NCBI RefSeq assembly: GCF_018919175.1
Contig: NZ_JAHLQL010000001.1
Coordinates: 620,001-684,000 of the forward strand
DNA: 64,000 nt
Reading direction: 5' to 3'
DNA from: Clostridium simiarum
GTDB taxonomy: Bacteria > Bacillota > Clostridia > Clostridiales > Clostridiaceae
Positions 28,494-37,607 of this stretch are shown in pieces. Below the pieces are notes generated by a model, which was not told the DNA's origin, made no database searches, and saw only the letters and a program-made list of their open reading frames with translations. Each line of letters starts with the position of its first letter. Within the stretch, counting starts at the first letter, position 1. Position numbers and translations under genes: made by a program.

Positions 28494-29210
28494 ATGAATA
28501 GTAAATTTAAAATATTAGTTGTAGATGACGAACCCAAAATAGTAGATGTGGTTAAAGCTTATTTAGAAAAGGATAACTTTGATGTAATTACTGCAATGGA
28601 TGGATTAGAAGCACTTAATTTAGTTAACAAAGAAACCATCCACCTTATAGTTTTGGATCTAATGCTTCCTAAGTTATCTGGTGAGGAAGTGTGTCATAAA
28701 ATAAGAGCTTATTCTACTGTACCAATTATTATGCTTACTGCAAAAGCTGATGAGGATGAAAGAATCGAAGGCATATCTATAGGTGCTGATGATTACTTAA
28801 CTAAACCCTTTAGTGTTTGCGAATTAGTAGTTAGAGTGAGAGCTCTACTAAGAAGAACCTACAGAGATAGTTCTCCTATGGCTGATATTTTAACCTTTAA
28901 TAATGGAGATTTAGAAGTGGATATAAAAAAAATGATTGTAAAAAAACAAGGAGAAGTAATAAGCTTAACAACAAATGAATTTAAACTGCTAACAGCATTG
29001 ATTGCAAACCCTGGCCAAGTATTTTCAAGAGAACAACTAGTGGAAAAGGCTTTTGGAATGGACTATGAAGGCTTTGATAGAACCGTTGATACTTATATAA
29101 AAACTATCCGTCAAAAGATAGAAGATACTCCTAAAGAGCCAAAATATATAATTACTATTTACGGCATGGGCTATAAATTTATCCCAAGCTTTATAGAGGT
29201 GAAGCAATGA
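28494..29210 (+). CDS. OmpR-family response regulator
   Basis: 238 aa. A receiver domain (ILVVDDEPK, phospho-acceptor Asp in LIVLDLMLPK, Thr in MLTAKAD, Lys in LTKPF) is joined to a winged-helix DNA-binding domain (LTTNEFKLLTALIANPGQVFSREQL...RTVDTYIKTIRQKIE). ATG 28494 is chosen over GTG 28485 because the GAGGTGG site overlaps the latter. The stop overlaps the kinase start by four bases (ATGA), so the pair is co-translated. The target genes are unknown. Confidence 0.92.
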   Translation: MNSKFKILVVDDEPKIVDVVKAYLEKDNFDVITAMDGLEALNLVNKETIHLIVLDLMLPKLSGEEVCHKIRAYSTVPIIMLTAKADEDERIEGISIGADDYLTKPFSVCELVVRVRALLRRTYRDSSPMADILTFNNGDLEVDIKKMIVKKQGEVISLTTNEFKLLTALIANPGQVFSREQLVEKAFGMDYEGFDRTVDTYIKTIRQKIEDTPKEPKYIITIYGMGYKFIPSFIEVKQ

Positions 29211-30595
29211 AAGCATCTTTATCAAAAAAATTATCTTTAGGCTTTTTTTTAGCAGTTATAGTCTCAATAATTTTAGCAAGCTTTATATCAAATTATACAG
29301 TTAACAAAGAATTTAACAAATATTTAGTTGATGAGCATAAATCGAAAATTAATAATGTAATTAAGATTGCAGAAGATATATATAACAATCAAGGTAGCTT
29401 TTCAAAAGCAAATGAGGCTGAACTACAAAGGTATGCAATAATGCAAGATTTATATATTGAAATAAAAGATTTAAATAGTAATACTATATACTCATCGGGA
29501 AATTCTCATTTATATCATAAAGCCATGATGGGTCATATGATGAATAATGTTTCTGAAAATAATACAGGTGAATATATTGAAAATAAATATCCTTTAGCTA
29601 TAAATAATAAAAATATAGGAAGTATAACTATTGGTTATTTCGGGAGTTCTTATTTATCTACTGCTTCAGTTACTTTTATAAATACTCTAAATCGCTCATT
29701 TTTATTTTCTGCTTTTATAGCATTAATATTTGGACTTGTGATTAGTATAGTTATTTCAAGAGAGATTTCAAATCCTCTTGTTAAAATAACCGAGGCATCA
29801 AATAAAATGAGATCTGGAAATCTAGATGTGCGAGCCTTGGTTAATTCAAATACTAAAGAAATAGATGAGCTTTCTAATTCAATCAATTATTTAGCAGAAA
29901 CCTTAAAGAATCAAGAAATGCTTAGAAAGAGATTAACTTCTGACATTGCCCATGAATTAAGAACCCCATTGACTACATTAAAAACTCATGTTGAAGCTTT
30001 TATGGATGGCATATGGAAGCCTACCCCAGAAAGATTTGAAGATTTTTATGAGGAGATTGATAGATTATCAAAGATGGTAGATAATCTTCGTAATCTATCA
30101 AAGCTAGAAGAATCTAACCTTAATTTAAATAAAAGTACATTTAATATTTCTTCTGAGCTAGAGAAAATTATTGATACTTTTATACCATTATATATTAAAG
30201 AAAATTATCAACTAATAAGTGATATTAGTCCAGAAATAGATACCTCAATGGATAAGGATAAATTCAAGCAAATTATGCATAATCTACTTACTAATTCTTA
30301 TAAATACTTGAAACCTAATGGAAAGGTGGAAGTTATACTAAAAAAGGAAAAACAAGATGTTATGATTAAAGTTATTGATAATGGTATAGGCATTCCCGAA
30401 AAAGACTTGCCTTATGTATTTGAACGTTTTTATAGAAGTGATTTGTCTCGCAATAAAAATACTGGTGGTTCTGGTATAGGTCTAACTATAACAAAAACAT
30501 TTGTTGAAGCTCATGGCGGAAAAATATATGTTGAAAGTGTCCTAAATAAGGGAAGTACTTTCACAATTGAATTTCCTAATGTAATATCCTCTTAA
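29207..30595 (+). CDS. Membrane sensor histidine kinase
   Basis: 462 aa partner of the preceding regulator. Two membrane segments (about 9-31 and 163-186) flank an extracytoplasmic sensor of about 130 residues. A HAMP linker, a HisKA domain with the phosphorylated His in SDIAHELRTPL (about residue 250), and an ATPase domain with NLLTNSYKYL, DNGIGIP and GGSGIGLTI motifs follow. The sensor has the sequence SSGNSHLYHKAMMGHMMNN, rich in His and Met, a composition that would suit metal binding, but this is only a guess. Confidence 0.92.
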   Translation: MKASLSKKLSLGFFLAVIVSIILASFISNYTVNKEFNKYLVDEHKSKINNVIKIAEDIYNNQGSFSKANEAELQRYAIMQDLYIEIKDLNSNTIYSSGNSHLYHKAMMGHMMNNVSENNTGEYIENKYPLAINNKNIGSITIGYFGSSYLSTASVTFINTLNRSFLFSAFIALIFGLVISIVISREISNPLVKITEASNKMRSGNLDVRALVNSNTKEIDELSNSINYLAETLKNQEMLRKRLTSDIAHELRTPLTTLKTHVEAFMDGIWKPTPERFEDFYEEIDRLSKMVDNLRNLSKLEESNLNLNKSTFNISSELEKIIDTFIPLYIKENYQLISDISPEIDTSMDKDKFKQIMHNLLTNSYKYLKPNGKVEVILKKEKQDVMIKVIDNGIGIPEKDLPYVFERFYRSDLSRNKNTGGSGIGLTITKTFVEAHGGKIYVESVLNKGSTFTIEFPNVISS

Positions 30596-30621
30596 AATTA
30601 TTTAAAACTATAATCCTCAAC

Positions 30622-30659
30622 AAAATCATCCCCATAAATTTAATTATGGAGATGATTTT
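30622..30659 (+). terminator. Terminator of the two-component operon
   Basis: AAAATCATCcCCATAA and TTATGGaGATGATTTT pair around a six-base loop. A-run and T-run flanks make it usable in both directions, so it may also end the converging minus-strand oxidoreductase operon. Confidence 0.8.
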
Positions 30660-30697
30660 ATCCATGAACCTTTAATTTATCCCATCCCTATCTTAGC

Positions 30698-31987
30698 CTA
30701 AGAATCACTTGATACTAACCTATAGCTAAAGATTCCATCTAGATTTAATTTTTTGATTCTATCTTGTATTACTTGTAAATCTGTAGTATATAAGTTATTT
30801 TCTTTCATTCTATTAAAGTATTCTGCTCCAGCAAAGGTATATCTATTTCTTCTTCCTTCCTTTGTGGTTAATTTATAATTAGCATAGGAGATAATATCGC
30901 CAATTACTGTGCTTCTAGGCAGGATTAGCATAGGCATTCCTAAAGCATATCTTACAGCGTTATATCCTGCTAGAGTACCTGTACAAATAGCTTCTGTATG
31001 ACCTACAAAGAGCCCTGATTTTTCTCCTCCTACAAATAAGTTATCAATGCCCTTTACTTTCATATCATCTGTTCTTGGAGCTACTGAGAGATATCTTATG
31101 GAATTTCCTTTACCTCCCGCATAAGGATCTACATACTTAGCTAGTTCTAACCCTTTTATCTTTCTAAGCTTTTCTAAAGGGTAATAAGTTGTCATTAGCT
31201 TTGCTTCACCAGTGTCTAGTAATATTATATTTTCTGCAAATTCTTTTAAAGCATACTGTTGACATACCTTGGATTTTAATTTATCTAAATTTATATCCTC
31301 TGTAGGTACTTTTAAAATTACTACTCCTTCTTCGTTTAGCTTTTCTTTAACTTCCTCAGATAAACTTTCTTTAGATAGTTTACAGGAGCCACTGAAAGCC
31401 CCAAATACATCATCTTCCCTCTCCCCTTGAAGATCATCTACTCCTGCCCTAGCACTTATACTTATTCTTGGTCCAAAAGCTGGACATCTTAAAATACACA
31501 TGGAACATCCATTACCATATCTTAAGCAATTTCCCATAGGGCCTGTAGATCCTGTAGTTTCAATAAATACATCTCCTTCAATATAAGTTCCATCACTTAA
31601 GTAAACACCTTTTATCTTATCTCCTTCCTTTTCCACATCTGACACCCTTGAAGTAATATGCAACTCTATACCTAGATCCTCAATATATTTTCTAATAATT
31701 GGTTCTATTTTATTTACATCATATAGCCAAGCATGCTTATGCCCTGGAAAGTTTATGTTTTTATGCCTTGATATGCTATCTGTTAATTCTATAAGTTCTC
31801 CTGCCCCCATGGCTATCAATTCTTCTGAAGCAGTAAATCTTCCGTTGTTTCTCATTATACCTCCAACATTTCCAAGACCTAAGGTAAGATCAGTTTTTTC
31901 TAATAGTATAACTTCAGCTCCCACCTTTTTAGCTACTATAGCAGCTGCAATTCCTGACCATCCTGCACCAACAATTATAACCTTCAT
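30698..31987 (-). CDS. FAD-dependent oxidoreductase
   Basis: 429 aa flavoprotein with FAD motif VGAGWSGIAAAIVAKKVGAEV at the N-terminus and a C-terminal FAD-closing motif (DNLFVGGEKSGLFVGHTEAICTGTLAGYNAVRYA). Cys residues in RYGNGCSMCILRCP could bind a small Fe-S cluster or act in catalysis. It resembles GidA/TrmFO-like oxidoreductases in fold. Its start overlaps the upstream partner gene by four bases (ATGA), so the two products probably form one electron-transfer enzyme. That partner is interrupted by the 6.3-kb element, so this gene may be poorly expressed while the element is present. Confidence 0.82.
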   Translation of the reverse strand: MKVIIVGAGWSGIAAAIVAKKVGAEVILLEKTDLTLGLGNVGGIMRNNGRFTASEELIAMGAGELIELTDSISRHKNINFPGHKHAWLYDVNKIEPIIRKYIEDLGIELHITSRVSDVEKEGDKIKGVYLSDGTYIEGDVFIETTGSTGPMGNCLRYGNGCSMCILRCPAFGPRISISARAGVDDLQGEREDDVFGAFSGSCKLSKESLSEEVKEKLNEEGVVILKVPTEDINLDKLKSKVCQQYALKEFAENIILLDTGEAKLMTTYYPLEKLRKIKGLELAKYVDPYAGGKGNSIRYLSVAPRTDDMKVKGIDNLFVGGEKSGLFVGHTEAICTGTLAGYNAVRYALGMPMLILPRSTVIGDIISYANYKLTTKEGRRNRYTFAGAEYFNRMKENNLYTTDLQVIQDRIKKLNLDGIFSYRLVSSDS

Positions 31988-32925
31988 ATGAACCTTCTCC
32001 CTTCAAATATATTTTCCGGTTCAGTTTGAATTTTGCAAAACCTTTTTTGTTTATGACCTTTATATCTATGACTACAACTTCCACATACTCCTTCACCGCA
32101 GCACATTTTAGCGTTATTACAACAGGATAACTTAACCCTTTTATTATTGAACTCTACTATTTTAAATATTAAAATGTCTGCACCAGAGCAATGTATGAGG
32201 TTTATATCTTTATCCTTAATTAAATTATCTAATATATTTTTTATATCCTCTGTTAGCTCCCCTCCTTCTAATACATCACATTCAATAAGAGATACATCAT
32301 ATTTTTTAAGTTCTTCCTCTACAAAATTATTTTTATACCCTCCTTTATCTAATATCAATGTTATTTTATTTCCATTAGAGTACAATTTTCTAATAACAGG
32401 AATCATAGGTGCCATACCTATTCCTCTACTTATTACTATTGAATTTCCTTCCTTAGCATTATATATATTTTTAATACCAAATACTCCATTCCAATAAGGA
32501 CCTCTTAAAACTATTTTTTCATCTTCACATAGTTTTTCTATACTCTTTGTTTTAACTCCCTTTATCTCTATAACTAGAGTTATTGTGTTTTCCTCTAAAT
32601 TTACATCCATAACAGAAATAGGCACATCATAATAACTTATACTTTCAGGATTTCTCATGAAAACATAACTACCTACAGCATAAAGATCCTGAGCAAGCTT
32701 ATGAGGTATTAATATAGTCATAGATATAACATCTGGCTCTAAATATGTTTTATTTAAAATTTTGCATAGAATTTCTTTTCTGCCTGGTTTTATTTTATTC
32801 TCATTATTATGATATTCTTGATAAATACAGACACCTTTCCAATTTATACAGTCACAAAAGGACTTTCCGGAAAGTTGTGAGCATATAATACAATTACCCG
32901 ATGCTGCTAGATGGCAAGGACAAGG
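31984..32925 (-). pseudogene. PyrK-like FAD/NAD/Fe-S oxidoreductase, 3' part of a gene split by the element
   Basis: This open frame encodes all but the first 15 residues of a 327-aa protein. Its first 67 codons hold a Cys-rich domain (CPCHLAASGNCIICS, FCDCINWKGVCIYQEY). From about 32721 follows a flavin/NAD-binding domain (ISRGIGMAPMIPVIRK) and a C-terminal iron-sulfur motif (CCNNAKMCCGEGVCGSC), like PyrK and sulfhydrogenase gamma subunits. No ATG, GTG or TTG occurs in frame before codon 68 of this frame, and ATG 32721 has no ribosome binding site. The true start is at 39267, on the other side of the 6.3-kb element. Whether a shortened protein is made from 32721 is unclear. Confidence 0.85.
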
Positions 32926-32947
32926 TTAATGCATAAAAATGCATCAT
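32920..32947. repeat. Left attachment site: core ACAA plus attP arm
   Basis: Core ACAA (32920-32923), then a 24-bp arm (32924-32947) whose inverted counterpart is at 39196-39219. The arms differ at positions 2, 6, 8 and 18 counted from the core. Target-gene sequence continues to the left. Confidence 0.85.
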
Positions 32948-33041
32948 CATTGAAAAATTGTGTGTTTTATGATAAGTTAGTAATAACTATTTGTAGTTAT
33001 TAAATTTGTTATTAAACACTATATTAACTAAGAGGTATAAT

Positions 33042-33974
33042 ATGAAACATTTATTCGTAATAAATCCTATTGCTGGGAGAGGTAAAAGCTTAACTTACAT
33101 AGATAAAATTAAAGAAATTTTTAAAGATAGGGATGAGGAATATATAATTGAAATCACAGAAAGAAAGGGACATGCTGTTCAGCTTGTAAAAGAATATACT
33201 TCAAAGGAAGATTATAGAGTATATGCTATCGGTGGCGATGGAACTTTAAATGAGGTTTTAAACGGTATGATAAATAGTAATAGCTCACTTTCTGTAATCC
33301 CTTGTGGTACAGGAAATGACTTTGCTAGAACTTTACTAGAAAATATACATAGTGAAGATATTTTGCTTGATACAATAAATGGTGATGAAAAATTTATAGA
33401 TGTAGCCAAAGCTAACGAAAGATATTATATAAATATTTCTTCTGTAGGCTTTGACTCTGAAGTTGTATATAATGCTCGCTTATTTAAAAACATGAAATTT
33501 TTACCTAATCATCTTGCTTATATTTTCAGCCTATTTTATACACCTTTTGTTTATAAGAGCATTCCTATGAAGGTAAATATTGATGACTTGATTCTAAATC
33601 AACGGACTATGCTCATAGCTGCTTCTAATGGCAAATGTTATGGTGGAGGTATTCCTATTACTCCTAATGCTGATATACAGGATGGTTTATTAGATATCTG
33701 TGTTGTTGATCATGCACCTTTACTAAAGCTCATTAGATTTTTACCAAGAGCTCTTAAAGGGAAACATGGATCTGTTAAAGAGGTTTCCTTTTATAAGGCT
33801 CACAAAATATCTGTAGAAAGTTCTTCTCCTTTTACATTTAATGCAGATGGTGAGCTAGAAAAACTACACAAGGTTAATCTTGAAATAGTTCCTAATAAGG
33901 TAAAGATGATTGTTCCTAAAGAATCTATAAGATTTAAAGATATAGAAGATGCTAAAGAAGTAATTATTGCATAA
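33042..33974 (+). CDS. Diacylglycerol/lipid kinase family protein
   Basis: 310 aa. It has the DagK/YegS hallmarks FVINPIAGRGKS, the nucleotide loop AIGGDGTLNEVLNG and the PCGTGNDFART motif, and a full C-terminal domain. Such enzymes phosphorylate diacylglycerol or related lipids at the membrane. Start ATG 33042 follows AAGAGG; the open frame extends further upstream but without another site. It is the first gene of the element, about 95 bases from its left arm. Confidence 0.85.
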   Translation: MKHLFVINPIAGRGKSLTYIDKIKEIFKDRDEEYIIEITERKGHAVQLVKEYTSKEDYRVYAIGGDGTLNEVLNGMINSNSSLSVIPCGTGNDFARTLLENIHSEDILLDTINGDEKFIDVAKANERYYINISSVGFDSEVVYNARLFKNMKFLPNHLAYIFSLFYTPFVYKSIPMKVNIDDLILNQRTMLIAASNGKCYGGGIPITPNADIQDGLLDICVVDHAPLLKLIRFLPRALKGKHGSVKEVSFYKAHKISVESSSPFTFNADGELEKLHKVNLEIVPNKVKMIVPKESIRFKDIEDAKEVIIA

Positions 33975-33988
33975 ATAATTCAAAAAAG

Positions 33989-34039
33989 AAAACAAAGAAT
34001 ATATGTTCTTATAGTAAAGAAACATGTATTCTTTGTTTT
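33989..34039. terminator. Bidirectional terminator between dagK-like and coiled-coil genes
   Basis: AAAACAAAGAATATATGTT and AACATGTATTCTTTGTTTT pair with one mismatch around a 13-base loop, with A- and T-rich flanks on both sides. It sits between two converging genes. Confidence 0.8.
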
Positions 34040-34115
34040 TTACACTGTCTATTAGAGTAACATCTTTTTCATGAAATTATAGTATAATGGCTCTTACAAG
34101 CCTTAATAGGTTCTT

Positions 34116-34541
34116 CTAATAATCATTTGATTCATATTCCATATTTATTAATTGCATTAATTGTTTCTTTCTAAGTTCTAACTCACTTATTTTCAAATAT
34201 ATATCCTGAAGCTCTTTTCTTTTTTCTTCGGATATATCTTTTAAGATCTCATCTCTATCTTTTAAATAAGGTTTTATCTCTTTTTTGATATTATCCATAT
34301 CCATAGTGAGTTCAAATCTTCTAACATCCTTTTCTTTTTTATTATCACCCATATCTTCTAACATATTTAATTCATTTTCGCTTCTGATAAAAGCCATATA
34401 GTATTTACAGATATTTTCCATAGCAGTAGTTAGTCTATTCCATACTGGAAAGTCTATTAGCATCAAAATATCAATTTTTGCCTTTTCTAAAAGTTCAATA
34501 TCATCTTCTATGTTCTTTACATCAAAACTTAAGCTATTCAT
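34116..34541 (-). CDS. Hypothetical coiled-coil protein
   Basis: I do not recognise this 141-aa protein. It is acidic and helical with heptad-like spacing over most of its length and no signal or membrane segment. It has GGGGGGC-type purine-rich sequence upstream of its ATG and its own promoter region, facing away from asd. Inside the element it may be a cargo or a structural protein. Confidence 0.6.
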   Translation of the reverse strand: MNSLSFDVKNIEDDIELLEKAKIDILMLIDFPVWNRLTTAMENICKYYMAFIRSENELNMLEDMGDNKKEKDVRRFELTMDMDNIKKEIKPYLKDRDEILKDISEEKRKELQDIYLKISELELRKKQLMQLINMEYESNDY

Positions 34542-34738
34542 TTAAAAGCCCCCCTATTAGAAAGTCTCCTTATTAAATAGAGTATATATTAAAAATTGCA
34601 AAAAATAAACCTTTATATCATAATATAATTTATGATAGTATACATATTTTATATATGAAAGTATAATAGGATTATATATTAAATTTATAATCTGTACTAT
34701 TAATATAGATTATCTAATAATACTATGGAGGTATATTT

Positions 34739-35824
34739 ATGAGTAATAAATTAAATGTAGGAATACTGGGTGGTACAGGCTTTGTAGGTCAAAGATTGAT
34801 TACACTGTTAGCAGACCATCCATACTTTGAAATAAAGGAAATTGCAGCTAGTGAAAGATCTTCTGGGAAAAAATATGTGGAAGCAGTTGAAGGTAAATGG
34901 AAATTAAACTTGCCAATTCCTGAAAAAATAAAAAATATAACTGTAAAAAATATAACTGAAGTTGAGGAAATAAGTAGTGCTGTTGACTTTGTGTTTTGTG
35001 CTGTAAACATGGCTACAGAGGACATAATTAAAATAGAAGAGAGTTATGCAAAAGCTGAAACTCCAGTTATATCAAACAATTCTGCTCACAGAATGATGGA
35101 AGATATTCCAATGATAATACCGGAAATAAACTCAAACCACTTTGAAATAATATCTGAGCAAAAAAAGAGACTAGGTACTACCAGAGGTTTTATAGTGACA
35201 AAGCCTAATTGTTCAATACAAAGCTATGTACCAGCAGTTAATGCTTTATTGAAGTATAAGCCTAAAAAAATAATGGTTAGCACCTATCAAGCTATCTCTG
35301 GAAGTGGAAAGGTATTTTCTGACTGGCCGGAAATAACAGACAATGTTATACCTTATATAGGTGGTGAGGAAGAAAAAAGTGAAAATGAACCACTTAAAAT
35401 ATGGGGGAATATAGAAGAAGGTAAAATTATCTTGGCAAAAGAGCCCATTATTAGCGCTCAATGTATAAGGGTTCCCGTATCTGATGGTCACTTAGCTACA
35501 GTCTCTGTATCCTTTGAAAAAAAACCTACTAAAGAAGATATAATTAAGGCTTGGAAGGAATTTGAATCAAAACCTCAATTACTTTCATTACCAAGTGCTC
35601 CTAAGCAATTTTTAACATACTTTGATGAAGATAATAGACCTCAAACTAAATTAGACAGGGATCTATATATGGGTATGGGTATTTCCTTAGGTAGGCTAAG
35701 AGAAGATAAGTTATTCCATTATAAGTTTGTGTGTTTATCTCACAATACTTTACGTGGAGCTGCTGGCGGATCAGTATTAACTGCTGAACTTTTAAAAGCA
35801 GAGGGCTATTTAACTTCAAAATAA
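34739..35824 (+). CDS. asd: Aspartate-semialdehyde dehydrogenase
   Basis: 361 aa enzyme that reduces aspartyl phosphate to aspartate semialdehyde with NADPH, the branch point to lysine, diaminopimelate, threonine and methionine. The N-terminus GILGGTGFVGQRLI binds the cofactor. The catalytic Cys is in TKPNCSIQ and the substrate Arg/His region follows (RVPVSDGHLATV). It belongs to the archaeal/yeast-like subgroup, common in clostridia. GGAGG lies upstream. It is unusual cargo for a 6.3-kb element, since asd is needed for cell wall synthesis unless a second copy exists. Confidence 0.93.
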   Translation: MSNKLNVGILGGTGFVGQRLITLLADHPYFEIKEIAASERSSGKKYVEAVEGKWKLNLPIPEKIKNITVKNITEVEEISSAVDFVFCAVNMATEDIIKIEESYAKAETPVISNNSAHRMMEDIPMIIPEINSNHFEIISEQKKRLGTTRGFIVTKPNCSIQSYVPAVNALLKYKPKKIMVSTYQAISGSGKVFSDWPEITDNVIPYIGGEEEKSENEPLKIWGNIEEGKIILAKEPIISAQCIRVPVSDGHLATVSVSFEKKPTKEDIIKAWKEFESKPQLLSLPSAPKQFLTYFDEDNRPQTKLDRDLYMGMGISLGRLREDKLFHYKFVCLSHNTLRGAAGGSVLTAELLKAEGYLTSK

Positions 35825-35879
35825 CTTGAAACATTTCCCAGGAAATTACATCCTATTAAGTTTAAATTTTTACTTTATT

Positions 35880-35918
35880 AACATTAAAGGAACTCTATTA
35901 TAGAGTTCCTTTAATGTT
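35880..35918. terminator. Strong bidirectional terminator after asd
   Basis: An 18-bp perfect stem (AACATTAAAGGAACTCTA and its complement) with a TTA loop lies between the converging asd and TtcA-like genes. T-rich tails follow on both sides. Confidence 0.85.
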
Positions 35919-35936
35919 TACCTTAAATTTTTTATT

Positions 35937-36803
35937 CTATTCCATGTTATAAAAATCTAAATAAGAGTGATTATTTCCGTCCTTTTGCCAACCCAATATA
36001 GAATCTATATTAACATTCTCTGCAGCTTTGAATATGGATTTATCTACATCTTTAAAATTCACTTTTAAACTTTCAATAAGAGCTTTAATCTCATGTCTTT
36101 TATTTCCTATTTTTTTAGCTGCCACCATGCAGGCACAATTTAATGGCCATATACCGCTATTTTGAATAAATCTTTGTATATATTTTTCTTCAACATAATA
36201 TAAAGGTCTTATAAGTTCAATTCCTTCAAAGTTCGCTGCTTTTAACTTAGGTAGCATGGTTTTAAAATTTCCAGCGTATAATACATTTAATAAGGTAGTT
36301 TCTATAACATCATTAAAGTGATGTCCTAATGCTAGCTTATTACAATTTAACTCTTTGGCTTTAGCATAAAGAGCTCCTCTCCTCATCCTAGCACACATAT
36401 AGCATGGATAATCCTGAGCTATATCATCTACTACATTAAATATTCCTGACTCAAATATCTTTATTGGTATGTCCAGATAGTTACAATTATCTATTAAAAG
36501 TTCTCTTATACTTTCATGATAACCTGGATCCATAGCTATAAATTCTAATTCAAAGTTCATTTTTCCATGGCGCTTTAGTTCTTGAAACAACTTAGCCATA
36601 AGTAAACTATCTTTTCCTCCAGATATAGCTATAGCTATCTTATCTCCTTCTTCAACTAATTTATAATCTTTTATGGCCTTAACAAATTTAGACCAAATAT
36701 GCTTTTTATATGTTTTTACAATACTTCTTTCAATATCCTTTAATGGTTTTCTCTCATTAAAAGGTACCAGTATTTCACAACCCTCTCCAGCAATATTACT
36801 CAT
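35937..36803 (-). CDS. TtcA-like PP-loop ATPase
   Basis: 288 aa with the PP-loop motif AIAISGGKDSLLMAKLF (about residues 57-73), a CxxC pair (YPCYMCARMRRGALY) and a further Cys pair (NCACMVA). These fit the TtcA/TilS superfamily, whose TtcA branch uses a [4Fe-4S] cluster to add sulfur to tRNA. The exact nucleoside target is not visible. The N-terminus (ILVPFNERKPLKDIERSI) is longer than in E. coli TtcA. The gene faces asd across a shared terminator. Confidence 0.8.
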   Translation of the reverse strand: MSNIAGEGCEILVPFNERKPLKDIERSIVKTYKKHIWSKFVKAIKDYKLVEEGDKIAIAISGGKDSLLMAKLFQELKRHGKMNFELEFIAMDPGYHESIRELLIDNCNYLDIPIKIFESGIFNVVDDIAQDYPCYMCARMRRGALYAKAKELNCNKLALGHHFNDVIETTLLNVLYAGNFKTMLPKLKAANFEGIELIRPLYYVEEKYIQRFIQNSGIWPLNCACMVAAKKIGNKRHEIKALIESLKVNFKDVDKSIFKAAENVNIDSILGWQKDGNNHSYLDFYNME

Positions 36804-37068
36804 ATTATCACCTCTCTTTTTCCTAAGATATTATAGCATCTTTACTTTTATTTGTCTGCATTAATTAACTTTTTATATTATATTTTATAGTTTAACAACA
36901 CCTTAAACAAAGTTAAATCCTAACAGTACTATAAAGCAATCTTATTTTTATATCTTAATAATAATTCAACTTTGTTGATATTAATTATTATTAAAAAATT
37001 ATTGAATTTTAGTTTTAAAAGAGTTATAATATATTTAAATAACAAAATATTGTCAAGAGGTGATAATT

Positions 37069-37284
37069 ATGACAAAATATATAGTTATGCTAGTGATTTT
37101 AGCAATTGGATTAATTGGTTATATAGCTTATAGTAATTCAAAGAAAAAAAATGACACTGATTATGAATCTATTGAAAATAATACTCCAGATGGAAATTGT
37201 TCAGTTTATTGCAATGAGGATTTTGCTAAAGGTGAAATCTCCTGTAAAGCTTGTAAAGTTCCACAAAAGAATACTAAAGAGTAA
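37069..37284 (+). CDS. Small membrane-anchored Cys-motif protein
   Basis: 71 aa. ATG 37069 follows AAGAGGTG. One membrane segment (about 4-22) is followed by a short tail with four Cys in the pattern CSVYC...CKAC, suggesting a metal site or disulfides outside or at the membrane. I do not recognise it. It is carried by the element and has its own terminator. Confidence 0.65.
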   Translation: MTKYIVMLVILAIGLIGYIAYSNSKKKNDTDYESIENNTPDGNCSVYCNEDFAKGEISCKACKVPQKNTKE

Positions 37285-37290
37285 ATTTAT

Positions 37291-37320
37291 AAAGAGAAGC
37301 TTATATTGCTTCTCTTTTTT
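37291..37320 (+). terminator. Terminator after the small membrane protein gene
   Basis: AGAGAAGC and GCTTCTCT pair around a seven-base loop, followed by TTTTTT. Confidence 0.85.
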
Positions 37321-37348
37321 ATCTGCTACAAACATATATGCATATAAT

Positions 37349-37507
37349 CTATTTCCTCTCACTCTCAGTATATAGGTTATATAAATATTCTATTTCTTCA
37401 TCATTTAAATTTAATGCCATAATCTCGCTAAGTTTTTCAATTAAAATCCTACTTATACTATCTTCTTTATAATTATTAACAATAATACTTTTTATCTTTT
37501 TCTTCAA
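37349..37507 (-). CDS. Small basic/acidic protein, candidate directionality factor
   Basis: 52 aa, TTG start at 37507 with AAAGGAGG six bases upstream. The sequence is basic at the N-terminus (KKKIKSIIVNNYKED) and acidic and helical near its end (LNDEEIEYLYNLYTESE). It is divergent from the recombinase gene, 100 bases away. A short gene beside a serine integrase is where recombination directionality factors often lie, but there is no family signature, so this is inference. Confidence 0.5.
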   Translation of the reverse strand: MKKKIKSIIVNNYKEDSISRILIEKLSEIMALNLNDEEIEYLYNLYTESERK

Positions 37508-37607
37508 AACATACCTCCTTTCTAATAATTAATAATAAAGCTTAAAAGTAACCCTCTTTCTTCTTTTGAATATTATATATTGTTATAAATACTTTTAGGT
37601 GATATAT

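Noticed and set aside
32926..32934. ATG CAT TAA before the oxidoreductase frame, read first as a nonsense mutation at codon 3
   Set aside because: The missing 15 codons with a ribosome binding site are at 39267, and the joined sequence is in frame, so an insertion explains the break and ATG CAT TAA is element DNA.
34542..34738. Lysine riboswitch or other leader before asd
   Set aside because: The region is very AT-rich with no conserved lysine-riboswitch segments or terminator; none can be supported.
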